DNA from: Ferrimicrobium sp.
GTDB lineage: Bacteria; Actinomycetota; Acidimicrobiia; Acidimicrobiales; Acidimicrobiaceae
NCBI GenBank assembly: GCA_022690815.1
Contig: JALCZJ010000007.1
Span: forward strand, 25,858 to 89,857
Direction: 5' to 3'
DNA length: 64,000 bases
The stretch's first letter is position 1. Each line of letters begins with the position of its first letter. Shown piece after piece: positions 1-7,999 of this stretch. A program made the position numbers and the translations under genes. The notes beneath the pieces were generated by a model. The model was given only the letters and a program-made list of their open reading frames with translations. It had not been told where the DNA came from and made no database searches.

Positions 1-61
1 GGCGTAACGCGAGCTGTCGGGCTTGCGGCTGGTCTCGGATCGCTCCCGACGAGTTAGGGTG

Positions 62-916
62 ATGGGTGTGCAAACATCCTCGATACAATCTGCAATTGCT
101 GAACTTGAGCGTTGGTTTCGTGACGCTGGCCGGGTTGTGGTGGCGCTCTCGGGTGGCGTCGATTCAGCGGTGTTGGCGGTGTTGGGCCATCGCGTCCTTG
201 GCAAAGACTCCCTGGCCATGACGGCCGTCTCGCCTTCGTTGGCTCGCGATGAGCTCGAAGGTGTTCGGAGATTGGTGAATCAATGTTCGCTGAATTACCG
301 CGAGATCCGGACTGACGAAATTGATGACCCGCGTTATGTCCAGAACGGTCCAAACCGGTGCTACGTCTGCAAAAGCCATCTCTTTGCTGAGCTGGAGCCG
401 GTCGCACGCTCGCTCAACGCGACCATGGTCGTCGGAACCAACCTTGATGATCTGGGTGATTATCGTCCTGGGTTGCGGGCGGCCCAAGAGTTTGGTGTTG
501 GGTCGCCCTACCTCGATTGTGGCGTCAACAAGCAGATGGTCCGCTCGATCGCGCGTGCCATCGGCCTTGAGGCACTCGCTGAGAAGCCTGCCTCCGCCTG
601 TTTGGCATCCAGGATTCCATATGGGGTGCCGGTTACTATTCAGCGGCTTAGTGCCGTCGAGCGCCTCGAGCAATTTCTCCATCGGTTGGGCCTGTCGTCG
701 GTACGTGTCCGCCACCACGGTGAGATTGCTCGTATCGAGGTGCCAGTGGAGGTTGGGCCGTCCATCTGGCAACATCGAGAGCAAATTGTCGCTGAAGCCG
801 AGCGGCTCGGTTTCCTCTATAGTACGCTCGACTTAGCAGGATTCCGTAGCGGCTCCATGAATCGAGTGCTTGAGAGGACGACGGGCGATGAAGAGGATCG
901 TCAAGCTTTGGTATGA
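62..916 (+). CDS. larE: LarE-like ATP-dependent sacrificial sulfur transferase
   Basis: This is a PP-loop ATP pyrophosphatase of the LarE family. LarE makes the thiocarboxylates of the nickel-pincer cofactor by transferring sulfur to an adenylylated substrate. The PP-loop SGGVDSA lies at about residues 30-36. Three cysteines sit in family positions: a CYVC pair at about 100-103 and one in SACLASRIPYG at about 180. In LarE forms with three cysteines these ligate a [4Fe-4S] cluster that carries the sulfur, while single-cysteine forms sacrifice their own sulfur. The length (284 aa) is normal. I chose ATG 62; TTG 23 is possible but adds a non-conserved tail. It is followed by two overlapping genes. 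No larA, larB or larC is visible, so the real substrate is uncertain. Confidence 0.85.
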   Translation: MGVQTSSIQSAIAELERWFRDAGRVVVALSGGVDSAVLAVLGHRVLGKDSLAMTAVSPSLARDELEGVRRLVNQCSLNYREIRTDEIDDPRYVQNGPNRCYVCKSHLFAELEPVARSLNATMVVGTNLDDLGDYRPGLRAAQEFGVGSPYLDCGVNKQMVRSIARAIGLEALAEKPASACLASRIPYGVPVTIQRLSAVERLEQFLHRLGLSSVRVRHHGEIARIEVPVEVGPSIWQHREQIVAEAERLGFLYSTLDLAGFRSGSMNRVLERTTGDEEDRQALV

Positions 917-1127
917 GGGGACGTTGATCGGCGAGCCGATCATCACCGAGTTGGTCAAGCGTTTTACTATCACGGCCAACATCAATCGTGCTACGATCGA
1001 AGACGACCTCGGTTGGATTATCTGCACCTTGGAGGGAGAGTCTCAAGCTATCGGTGAGGCGATGGACTGGCTTGTTTCGATCGGTATCGAGGTGGAGCTC
1101 ATGGGGGCAGAAGAGGGGATGACATGA
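888..1127 (+). CDS. NIL-domain small protein
   Basis: A protein of about 79 residues that looks like a stand-alone NIL domain, a ferredoxin-fold ligand-binding module otherwise found at the C-terminus of MetN ABC ATPases and fused to some ferredoxins. The pattern is a first beta strand (IVKLWYEG), a helix (PIITELVKRF), a strand (TANINRATIED), the typical GWIICTLEG strand, a helix and a last strand (IEVELM). The start ATG 888 overlaps the end of larE and is preceded by GAGAGGAC. Its own end overlaps the next gene by 4 bases, so the three genes are probably translated together. A sulfur-metabolism role would fit NIL and LarE, but this is inference. Confidence 0.7.
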   Translation: MKRIVKLWYEGTLIGEPIITELVKRFTITANINRATIEDDLGWIICTLEGESQAIGEAMDWLVSIGIEVELMGAEEGMT

Positions 1128-1552
1128 TGTTGAGTGAGCGGATGACCTCTGGGGAGTTTGAAGGGATTTCTTCAGCCTTTCTGGCTGCCTTGCTGGTTGC
1201 CCTGCCTTCGTATTTTGCCAGGCTTGAGGCAGAGCTTGTGCGCGAAGGTGAGGTGGACGTCGACTGGCTGGGAGGGCTGCAGTCAACAGTCGAGGCTGGG
1301 CTCACCGAACTCTTGGGGCGTCCCGCTGAAGCTCAACAGGAGCCCCCAGTGGGCCTTATCCGTCGGCTGGTAATAGAGGCACTGTCCGATAACGGCTGTA
1401 ATCAATGCATGCAGAGGCTACAGCGGCGCGGGCTCTTGCCAGCGAGTGCTGTCGATATCGATGCTGATCTCGGTCCTGTGCATCTCGCCTGGGGGGTGGC
1501 AAAGGCACGAAGAATGCGAATACTGACACAAGGCTCCTCTTCGGAGGACTAA
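1124..1552 (+). CDS. Unknown 142-aa protein with a CxxC motif
   Basis: I do not recognise this family. The protein has an N-terminal helical, partly hydrophobic stretch (about residues 12-32), an acidic middle, and a C-terminal half containing NGCNQCMQRLQ with a C-x2-C pair near residue 92. Start ATG 1124 overlaps the stop of the NIL gene as ATGA and is preceded by AGAGGGGAT, so it is translationally coupled to larE and the NIL gene. The two cysteines could bind a metal or cluster or accept sulfur, in line with its neighbours, but nothing in the sequence proves this. Confidence 0.6.
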   Translation: MMLSERMTSGEFEGISSAFLAALLVALPSYFARLEAELVREGEVDVDWLGGLQSTVEAGLTELLGRPAEAQQEPPVGLIRRLVIEALSDNGCNQCMQRLQRRGLLPASAVDIDADLGPVHLAWGVAKARRMRILTQGSSSED

Positions 1553-1560
1553 GGAGCGTC

Positions 1561-1749
1561 CTAATCGTCCTTCGATTTCGGGATCTCCCAGCCAATTTTG
1601 GTCACTCGCGTGCGGGCCTCGTAGAAGAGGCAGTCTGCTGGGCAAGCGAACGGAAGTTCGAGGTTGGCCTTCAAGCGACACCGTTGGATGCGCTCACCGG
1701 AGGGGATCGTTTGCAGGACGTAGTGTTTGCAGGTCTCTTGGACGGCCAT
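1561..1749 (-). CDS. Small four-cysteine protein (putative metal or Fe-S binding)
   Basis: A protein of about 62 residues on the minus strand with four cysteines in the arrangement CKHY ... RCRL ... FACPADCLFYE. The last pair is C-x3-C. The spacing suggests a small zinc or iron-sulfur domain. It is convergent with the larE operon (8 bases between stops) and divergent from the Nudix gene. ATG 1749 is preceded by GGAG; GTG 1755 is an alternative start. The family is not named from sequence alone. The dense conserved-looking cysteines and the separate promoter region make a real gene likely. Confidence 0.6.
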   Translation of the reverse strand: MAVQETCKHYVLQTIPSGERIQRCRLKANLELPFACPADCLFYEARTRVTKIGWEIPKSKDD

Positions 1750-1802
1750 CTCCACAGCGTACCAGTCCTAGTCTTACAGAAGGTAAAGAAACGAGTTGGA
1801 GC

Positions 1803-2531
1803 GTGGATTCCGTGACGGATGAGGAGCAGATAGGGAGGATTCGACAGAACGTTGGCGGGGATGAACCACCAAGGATGACCATTTCTGGTCGCAGTCTATC
1901 TGACTGGGTCCTCTCACTGACGGCCATTGCACGTACGGGACTCGCGTTTACCGATTCGCTGTACGAGCGAGAACGGTACGAGGAAATTCTTAAAGTGGTG
2001 ACTCGTATGCAGGCCACGGCCGTCGACGCAGGTGGTGGTGTGGACCCTACGGTTTTCGATGAAGGCCCTAAGGGCGTGGCTGGCTATGTGACGCCCAAGA
2101 CCGCCGTTGGTGCTATTGTTCTCGATGCAGCACGCAGGGTCCTTCTGGTCAAGCGGTCCGACAGCGGTGTGTGGCTTTACCCTACTGGCTGGGCCGATGT
2201 CGGATATTCGTCGGCCGAGGTTGTTGTGAAAGAGGTCCATGAGGAGACGGGTATCAGGTGTACGCCCACTCGATTGTTGGCGGTTCTGGACGGTATGCAG
2301 CTCGGATTCACTCGAGTGGCGATGTACAGCACGATCTTCCTGTGTCGTGCCGACGGCGGCCAGCTGACGGCGCATCCGCTTGAGACTTCCGGCGTAGGCT
2401 GGTTTGAGCTGGACGAACTGCCGAGCCATGTTGCCCACCTCTTTACGCTGCCCTGGCTCGCGTGGATCAAGGATGAAAGCGAGCCTCCGCCGACCTATTT
2501 TGATCCAATTCGGCCCGATCGGGTCTCATAG
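1803..2531 (+). CDS. Nudix hydrolase with N-terminal helical domain
   Basis: A 242-aa protein. Residues about 30-75 form the helical N-terminal domain seen in ADP-ribose/nucleotide Nudix hydrolases (SLSDWVLSLTAIARTGLAF, then YERERYEEILKV). The Nudix domain starts at about residue 95. The Nudix box reads GWADVGY followed by KEVHEETGI, so the first glutamate of G-x5-E is a tyrosine and the arginine of REUxEE is a lysine. The metal-binding EE pair is intact. Substrate is not predictable. GTG 1803 is preceded by TTGGAGC. The gene is monocistronic, between a divergent and a convergent neighbour. Confidence 0.85.
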   Translation: MDSVTDEEQIGRIRQNVGGDEPPRMTISGRSLSDWVLSLTAIARTGLAFTDSLYERERYEEILKVVTRMQATAVDAGGGVDPTVFDEGPKGVAGYVTPKTAVGAIVLDAARRVLLVKRSDSGVWLYPTGWADVGYSSAEVVVKEVHEETGIRCTPTRLLAVLDGMQLGFTRVAMYSTIFLCRADGGQLTAHPLETSGVGWFELDELPSHVAHLFTLPWLAWIKDESEPPPTYFDPIRPDRVS

Positions 2532-2543
2532 CGGGCAGGTCGC

Positions 2544-3398
2544 CTAGTCCTCTTGTTGTCGCCGCAGGAAGCGCTCAGCCTCAATCGCGATGGTATCGAT
2601 AGAGGATCGGACGTCGAGTTCCTGCTCATAATTGGACTCGAGCGATGAGATGTAGGCAATGAGGTCCGGATCTCGTGCAACGAAATCTCGCACCTCTTGG
2701 TCGGTGTCACCAAGTTCGTCTCGCAGCTGGCGAAAGTCCTCCTCCATGCCCAGGAGAATTTCAAGCTGGCGCAAGAGTGCGAGCGCGGAGCGTTGCGCTG
2801 GGAACTGACTGAGGTAATGGGGCACCTCGACCCAGAGGGAGACGATCTCGGTGCCATAGGCCGTCGCGGCGGATTGGAGAACGCTCAAAAAACCGGTGGG
2901 TCCTTCGTATCGCGGGCTGTCGAGCCTGAGTGATTCAGCGACGGACGGCGAACTTGCGTAGCCGAACAGCCGGGGAGGCTTAGTATGCGGAGCAGGTGCC
3001 AGAAGGGATCCGAGTGTGATCACTCGATCAACCGCCAACAAATTCGCGACCGAGAGCAGTTCGGTGGACGCGGTCTTCCATCGGAACTGCGGCTCCGGGC
3101 CGAAGAGGAAGAATACGGGTCCATACCGCTTGATCGCCGCCTCGCCAAGGACTAGCGTACTCCAACGAAGCTCGGAGATGCCGCGGTGATCGATTGTGAC
3201 CATCGGGCGAACCATGGAAAAGTCGTAGAAGTTCTCTGGATCGAGATAGGCGAGGTCGGTCAGCGCGAGGGTGGAGGCGATCTGGTTGTAAGCAATCGTT
3301 GCGGCGTCACCTGCGTCTGTCCACCCTGAAAGGGCGGCGATGAGTGTCGCGGGCTTGCGGCGTTGGCCAACCCGCCTGTGCCAGACGATATCTCTCAT
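2544..3398 (-). CDS. PAC2 family protein
   Basis: A 284-aa protein of the PAC2 family, named after proteasome assembly chaperone 2. Members are common in actinobacteria and their role there is unsettled. The N-terminal part has the ALSGWTDAGDAA signature (about residues 22-33). The middle holds the family's VITLGSLLAPAPHTKP region and a GPTGFLSVL stretch. The acidic C-terminus is probably coiled. The ATG at 3398 gives the expected N-terminus. A -10 hexamer lies 7 nt upstream, with no ribosome-binding site between. It ends 12 bases from the Nudix gene (convergent) and is divergent from the GNAT gene. Confidence 0.85.
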   Translation of the reverse strand: MRDIVWHRRVGQRRKPATLIAALSGWTDAGDAATIAYNQIASTLALTDLAYLDPENFYDFSMVRPMVTIDHRGISELRWSTLVLGEAAIKRYGPVFFLFGPEPQFRWKTASTELLSVANLLAVDRVITLGSLLAPAPHTKPPRLFGYASSPSVAESLRLDSPRYEGPTGFLSVLQSAATAYGTEIVSLWVEVPHYLSQFPAQRSALALLRQLEILLGMEEDFRQLRDELGDTDQEVRDFVARDPDLIAYISSLESNYEQELDVRSSIDTIAIEAERFLRRQQED

Positions 3399-3405
3399 CG
3401 TCTCT

Positions 3406-3411
3406 ATGCTA
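3406..3411 (-). promoter_or_regulatory. -10 element (TAGCAT) of the PAC2 gene, leaderless layout
   Basis: On the minus strand TAGCAT is followed by 7 nt and then the ATG of the PAC2 gene. Transcription would start at or next to the start codon. There is no Shine-Dalgarno sequence in the gap. The -35 region is not recognisable. Confidence 0.5.
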
Positions 3412-3453
3412 GTGGCAGATGGTGAAAAGAGAAGGTGAAGTAGAGGAGTTTTG

Positions 3454-3909
3454 ATGGAAGCGGTATCGGATTGGCATGTCGAGCAACCGACCCAGGCCAC
3501 CCAGGAGCTTGTCGTGGCTATCAACCAGCTTCTGCCCCAGCTTTCGAGTCGGGCATCGCTCGTGACGAGTGAGGGGCTTCAGGAGGTGCTGTCGGCCCCT
3601 TCGTCGCATCTCTACGTTGCGCGACACAGCTCCGGGGTGATAGGCGGGATGCTCACCCTGGTGGTCTTTCCGATTCTTACGGGCTGGCGGGCCTGGGTTG
3701 AGGATGTCGTGGTTGATAGCGCATTTCGGGGCGAGGGGGTGGGGCGCTTGTTGACCGATCACGCAATCGCCCAAGCGCGTAACCTTGGGGTGGCAACCAT
3801 CGATCTGACGTCGAGATCGACGAGAGTGGCTGCTCACGGCCTTTATGAGTCGGTCGGGTTTGTAGTTCGCGACACAAGTGTGTACCGTTTTGTAGTGGAG
3901 GCAATGTAA
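3454..3909 (+). CDS. GNAT family N-acetyltransferase
   Basis: A 151-aa GCN5-related acetyltransferase. The acetyl-CoA binding motif A is visible as VEDVVVDSAFRGEGVGRLL (about residues 87-105), with the R-G-x-G-x-G/A type loop. It is followed by a helix and the GLYESVGF motif (about 131-138). A preceding beta strand (GGMLTLVVF) fits the fold. The acceptor substrate is unknown. ATG 3454 is preceded by GAGGAG; TTG 3451 is directly in front of it and less likely. Divergent from the PAC2 gene and just upstream of gltA. Confidence 0.85.
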   Translation: MEAVSDWHVEQPTQATQELVVAINQLLPQLSSRASLVTSEGLQEVLSAPSSHLYVARHSSGVIGGMLTLVVFPILTGWRAWVEDVVVDSAFRGEGVGRLLTDHAIAQARNLGVATIDLTSRSTRVAAHGLYESVGFVVRDTSVYRFVVEAM

Positions 3910-3944
3910 AGGCCGTTTATACAGAAGAGGTGGAAGAGGATAAT

Positions 3945-5213
3945 ATGGCTGAGTCAATCACGATCACAGATAATCGAACGGGTGAGTCGTTTGAGGTGCC
4001 CATCGTCGACGGTACGGTGTCGGCGCAGCAGTGGAACAAGCATTTGCCGGGTATTTGGTTCTTGGATCCCGCACTGGTGACGACGGCGATGTCGGAAAGT
4101 TCGATATCCTATCTTGACGGTGATGCAGGGATTCTTCGATATCGGGGTTATCCGATCGAACAGCTGGCGGAAAAGTCGACGTATCTGGAGGTCGCCTACC
4201 TCCTGCTCAATGGGGAGCTCCCAACCGAGGCGCAACTTGCAGCCTGGGTTGATGAGGTCACCCATCACACCTTTATCCATGAGAACGTTCGCAAGCGCTT
4301 TCTTGAGGGTTTCCATTACGATGCACACCCGATGGGGATCCTGGTATCGGCTGTGGCGGCCCTCTCAACGTTCTACCTGGATGCCAAGGAGATCTTTGAT
4401 CCCGAATCCCGACATCGTCAGATTGTCCGACTCATCGCAAAGATGCCGACACTGGCTGCAGCTGCCTATCGATTTTCCCAAGGCATGCCCTTTGTCTACC
4501 CCGACAATGCCTTGAGTTTTCCTGAGAACTTTTTGTCGATGATGTGGAAGATCGCCGAACCCCGTTACGAGGCTGATCCACGCTTGATCCGTGCCGTAGA
4601 TGTCCTTTTCATTCTCCATGCCGACCACGAACAGAATTGCTCGACGACGGCTATGCGTGTTGTGGGCTCTGCGCATTCGGACCCCTACTCCTCTGCCGCG
4701 GCTGCCTGTGCCGCGCTCTATGGGCCCCGTCACGGCGGTGCGAACGAGGCTGTTGTGAAGATGTTGGGTGAGATTGGGAGTATCGAGAACGTTCCTGACT
4801 TCGTGCGTGCCGTCAAGGAGGGTCATGGGCTTCTCCAAGGATTCGGACATCGAGTCTACAAGAACTATGATCCGCGCGCAAAGATCATCAAGAGTGTTGC
4901 CTACGACGTTTTTGATGTGACCGGCAAAAACCCGCTGCTAGACATCGCTTTGAAGCTGGAGGAGGTGGCGCTCTCTGATGAGTACTTTATCTCGCGGAAG
5001 CTCTACCCGAACGTTGATTTCTATTCTGGACTGATCTATCAGGCGATGGGTTTCCCGGTCGATATGTTCCCGGTATTGTTTGCGATTCCGCGTATGTCGG
5101 GCTGGCTCGCACATTGGCAGGAGCTGCTTGATCAGGACGCGAAGATTGCGCGGCCTCGCCAGCGTTACATCGGTGCAGATAAGCGCGATTTCGTGCCGAT
5201 CAGCGAACGGTAG
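3945..5213 (+). CDS. gltA: Citrate synthase
   Basis: Type II citrate synthase of 422 aa, which condenses oxaloacetate and acetyl-CoA at the entry to the TCA cycle. The catalytic and substrate residues are present: HADHEQ (His at about 225), GFGHRVYKNYDPRA (about 299-312) and the catalytic Asp in NVDFYSG (about 361). The N-terminal SYLDGDAGILRYRGYPIEQL segment is typical of the bacterial enzyme. ATG 3945 is preceded by GAAGAGG. The start 15 bases upstream lacks support. Monocistronic, 35 bases after the GNAT gene and convergent with tesB. Confidence 0.96.
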   Translation: MAESITITDNRTGESFEVPIVDGTVSAQQWNKHLPGIWFLDPALVTTAMSESSISYLDGDAGILRYRGYPIEQLAEKSTYLEVAYLLLNGELPTEAQLAAWVDEVTHHTFIHENVRKRFLEGFHYDAHPMGILVSAVAALSTFYLDAKEIFDPESRHRQIVRLIAKMPTLAAAAYRFSQGMPFVYPDNALSFPENFLSMMWKIAEPRYEADPRLIRAVDVLFILHADHEQNCSTTAMRVVGSAHSDPYSSAAAACAALYGPRHGGANEAVVKMLGEIGSIENVPDFVRAVKEGHGLLQGFGHRVYKNYDPRAKIIKSVAYDVFDVTGKNPLLDIALKLEEVALSDEYFISRKLYPNVDFYSGLIYQAMGFPVDMFPVLFAIPRMSGWLAHWQELLDQDAKIARPRQRYIGADKRDFVPISER

Positions 5214-5346
5214 CTCGCTCAGAAAGATCAACTGTGCCCGCTTCCGTCCGCATGACTCCTTACGGGGGGTTATTGAGATGGATGCGGGTCATTCTTCGTG
5301 TCGATCAAGGTTTGGCATTGATGGTGGTTTGGTGCCGGTTGAGGTT

Positions 5347-5368
5347 TTGGCATCGATTGCGATGCCAA
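5347..5368. terminator. Perfect hairpin between convergent gltA and tesB
   Basis: TTGGCATCG and CGATGCCAA form a perfect 9-bp stem with a 4-nt loop. It lies between two genes that face each other, where a bidirectional terminator is expected. No T-run follows on either strand, so the terminator role is inferred from position. Confidence 0.45.
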
Positions 5369-5395
5369 GGTGCCTAGTTGTTATCGAGTCGTGGC

Positions 5396-6247
5396 CTAAT
5401 CGCGGACTCTGATCAACCCCTCCTGTGCCACCGAAAGCAACAGCCGCCCCGACTGGTCATACATCGAGCCTTGGGCGAGACCTCGCGAGTGCTGGGTGGT
5501 GGGGCTCACCATGTCGTAGAGGAACCAGTCGTCGGCTCGGCCTGCACGGTGGAACCACATGGCATGGTCGAGGCTGGCGGCAAAGATCCTTCGGTCCATC
5601 CAAGACAGCTGGTGGGGTAGTAACGTGCTGTCGAGTAGCGTCATATCGGATGCATAGGCAAAGAGACAGGCGTGGAGCAGCGGTGTGTCTGGCAATTCAC
5701 CGTCGGCGCGCAACCAGATACGCTGCTTGGGTTCGCGTGGCTCTGGCTGTTTGGCCATGGTTGGTGGTAAGACGTAGCGGATATCAAACGGTCGTGGACG
5801 TTCAAACCAGTCACCCATCAACTCAGCCCACGGAGCCATCGTCTCTGTAAAGTCGGGAAGGCTCAGTGGGTCTGGCACTTCAGGGGCGGTCGTCTGGTGC
5901 TCAAGTCCCTCCTCGACGATCTGGAAGGATGCCGAGAGGTTGAAGATCGGTTTGCCGTGTTGAATCGCTAGTACCCTGCGAGTCGAGAAGCTTCTTCCAT
6001 CTCGAATTCGCTCAACCTCGTAGAGCAGTGGGATGCTTGGATCGCCGGGGCGGATGAAGTAGGCATGGAGGCTATGCACGACTCGATCTTCGGAGACGGT
6101 TCGGCCTGCTGCAACGAGCGCTTGGCCGGCCACCTGGCCACCAAAAACCCGCTGTCGATCCTCTCGCGGGCTCTGGCCGCGGAAGATGTTGACCTCAATG
6201 GCCTCGAGGTCGAGAAGGTCAATTAGGTCATCAAGAGCCTTGGACAC
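5396..6247 (-). CDS. tesB: Acyl-CoA thioesterase II
   Basis: A 283-aa double-hotdog acyl-CoA thioesterase, which hydrolyses acyl-CoA to free acid and CoA. The N-terminal hotdog contains RVFGGQVAGQAL and SLHAYFIRPGD. The C-terminal hotdog has the catalytic Asp in YASDMTLLDS, the SLDHAMWFHR motif and the final QEGLIR glutamine. The start is GTG 6247, preceded on the minus strand by GGAG. Length is normal. Convergent with gltA and divergent from the gtrA-cobT pair. Confidence 0.95.
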   Translation of the reverse strand: MSKALDDLIDLLDLEAIEVNIFRGQSPREDRQRVFGGQVAGQALVAAGRTVSEDRVVHSLHAYFIRPGDPSIPLLYEVERIRDGRSFSTRRVLAIQHGKPIFNLSASFQIVEEGLEHQTTAPEVPDPLSLPDFTETMAPWAELMGDWFERPRPFDIRYVLPPTMAKQPEPREPKQRIWLRADGELPDTPLLHACLFAYASDMTLLDSTLLPHQLSWMDRRIFAASLDHAMWFHRAGRADDWFLYDMVSPTTQHSRGLAQGSMYDQSGRLLLSVAQEGLIRVRD

Positions 6248-6311
6248 GGTTTCTCCATTTCTCTGGCCGCAGTAGTTAACGAGTCCGCCGATAACGTTGC
6301 TGGGGAACGAC

Positions 6312-6317
6312 TAGGCT
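6312..6317 (+). promoter_or_regulatory. -10 element (TAGGCT) of gtrA-cobT, leaderless layout
   Basis: TAGGCT ends 6 nt before the GTG start of the GtrA gene. There is no purine-rich ribosome-binding site. The transcript would begin at the start codon. No clear -35 box. Confidence 0.5.
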
Positions 6318-6323
6318 ACTGCC

Positions 6324-6806
6324 GTGCAGTCGCTTTATCGCACAGTCTATGGTTGGTTGGTGGCACGAGTCGGCGCTACGGCAATCAAATATGCACTTGC
6401 TTCGGTGATATCGGTGGCTGTTACAGAAGTGGTTCTCTTCCTGGTGTTCGGGGCTTTTCGCCTCTTTTCTGCCGAAGTCTCCAATATCGTAGCCACAGCG
6501 GTCGCGGCGATACCTTCGTACTATCTGAACCGCAACTGGGCCTGGGGCAAGTCTGGCAAGTCACACTTTTGGCGTGAGGTCGCCCCGTTCTGGGTACTGG
6601 CTTTCCTCGGTCTTGGACTCTCGGCGTGGACGGTTGGGCTCGCCCAGGGGTTTGCTCAATCGCATGGTTTCTCTCACCTGCTCGATGCACTATTCGTCAA
6701 CGTCGCCTCGTTGGCGGCCTTTGGGATCGTCTGGGTGGGTAAGTTTTTCATCTTCAACATCTGGATGTTTGGTAATCAGAATCCGCAGGGAGTTGATGCG
6801 TCATGA
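6324..6806 (+). CDS. GtrA family membrane protein
   Basis: A 160-aa protein with four predicted membrane segments (about residues 21-48, 52-66, 88-110 and 122-148). It carries the GtrA features KYALAS near the start, PSYYLNRNWAWG (about 64-75) and a final WVGKFFIFN segment. GtrA-like proteins are thought to move or flip lipid-linked sugars in cell-surface polysaccharide pathways. The start is GTG 6324. Its end overlaps cobT by 4 bases (ATGA), which couples translation, although the two functions look unrelated. Confidence 0.85.
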   Translation: MQSLYRTVYGWLVARVGATAIKYALASVISVAVTEVVLFLVFGAFRLFSAEVSNIVATAVAAIPSYYLNRNWAWGKSGKSHFWREVAPFWVLAFLGLGLSAWTVGLAQGFAQSHGFSHLLDALFVNVASLAAFGIVWVGKFFIFNIWMFGNQNPQGVDAS

Positions 6807-7840
6807 GTCGCTACGAGCCAGTCGATGCGCTCGCTATCAAAGAAGCACGGAGCCTCCAGGCTCGCTTGACCAAGCCCGAAGGTTCCCTCGGTCGCCTCGA
6901 GGACCTCGGTGCTCAGCTGGCCGGGATCTATCGTGTCTGTCCACCGCCGGTACCGCAGGACCCACTGGTGGTCGTGGCCGCGGGGGATCATGGTGTGATC
7001 GTCGAAGGTGTGACGCCTTGGCCCCAGGAGGTCACGGCGCAGATGTTGGAGAATTTTCTTGCTGGCGGAGCTGCGATCAACGTGCTCGCCAACGAAGTTG
7101 GAGCTCGGGTTATGGTCGTCGATTGTGGGGTGCGCGCCCAATTTGAGTCCTCGCCGATGTTACATGTGGTCAAGCGTGCGCAGATGACCGGGAATATCCA
7201 TCGCGAGGCAGCAATGCCAGAGTCGATGGCGATCGAACTGATCGATGAGGGTGCGCGTTTTGCTTTGCTCCAAGCCTCTCGAGGGGTCGACTTGCTACTG
7301 ACCGGCGATATGGGAATCGCCAACACCACACCGTCGGCTGCTCTCATCTCGGCAGTGACCGGCGTGAGCGCTACGGAGGTAACTGGGCGGGGGACAGGAA
7401 TCGATGACCATACCCTTGCGAAGAAGACAGCGGTCGTTGCCCAAGTGGTCGATTCCTTCGATGGGGATCGCGCGGTGCCCTCGCAGCTTCTCGCGCGGAT
7501 GGGCGGGTTCGAGCATGCGTTCCTGACGGGGTTGATCTTGGGCGCCGCCGAGGCAGGCATACCGGTGATTCTCGACGGGGTGATCGCCGTCGCGGCGGCC
7601 CTGTTGGCCTCGCTTGAAGACCCGGTCGTCAAGCAATACCTTATCGCGGGGCACCGCTCGGTCGAACCTGGTGCCTCGGTTGGTCTTGCTCACCTCGGAT
7701 TGACGCCATTGATCGACCTTGGTCTGCGCCTCGGTGAAGGGACGGGCGCGGTTCTGTCGGTGCCGATGGTGCGTGCCGCGGCTCGTGTTCTTGCTGAGAT
7801 GGCGACCTTCGACTCGGCGGGGGTTGCTAGTAAAGACTGA
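6803..7840 (+). CDS. cobT: Nicotinate-nucleotide--dimethylbenzimidazole phosphoribosyltransferase
   Basis: A 345-aa CobT enzyme. It makes alpha-ribazole phosphate for the lower ligand of cobalamin from nicotinate mononucleotide and dimethylbenzimidazole. Recognisable segments are LTKPEGSLGRLEDL (about 22-35), AAGDHGV (about 59-65), the LTGDMGIANTT motif (about 166-176) and the catalytic Glu in LRLGEGTGA near the C-terminus. The length is normal. No other cobalamin genes are nearby. The acyl-CoA mutase at 50 kb would use the coenzyme. Confidence 0.95.
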   Translation: MSRYEPVDALAIKEARSLQARLTKPEGSLGRLEDLGAQLAGIYRVCPPPVPQDPLVVVAAGDHGVIVEGVTPWPQEVTAQMLENFLAGGAAINVLANEVGARVMVVDCGVRAQFESSPMLHVVKRAQMTGNIHREAAMPESMAIELIDEGARFALLQASRGVDLLLTGDMGIANTTPSAALISAVTGVSATEVTGRGTGIDDHTLAKKTAVVAQVVDSFDGDRAVPSQLLARMGGFEHAFLTGLILGAAEAGIPVILDGVIAVAAALLASLEDPVVKQYLIAGHRSVEPGASVGLAHLGLTPLIDLGLRLGEGTGAVLSVPMVRAAARVLAEMATFDSAGVASKD

Positions 7841-7887
7841 TGGTCTCTGATCTAGCCTCGTGTCAGTAACGGCTTCATGGGGGTAAG

Positions 7888-7995
7888 GTGGCGACACTCC
7901 AGGCTAACGGTCGCTATGTGGTCGACGTTGTTCAGGTTGGGCAATTCCAACTAGGGCAGATGGCAGGTATGGTGATGCGGTCGTTGTGCTGGTGA
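7888..7995 (+). CDS. Possible small ORF of 35 residues
   Basis: A short open frame starting at GTG 7888, just behind GGGGGTAAG, with coding-like composition (contains QANGRYVVDVVQVGQFQLG). It lies between the stops of cobT and the convergent haem gene. There is no recognisable domain. It may be a real small protein, a remnant of a longer gene, or chance. Confidence 0.2.
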   Translation: MATLQANGRYVVDVVQVGQFQLGQMAGMVMRSLCW

Positions 7996-7999
7996 TCAG

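Noticed and set aside
3409..3957. Long open frame on the minus strand opposite the GNAT gene
   Set aside because: It lies opposite a clear acetyltransferase with a good ribosome-binding site. The composition (His/Pro/Arg-rich) is that of an antisense shadow.
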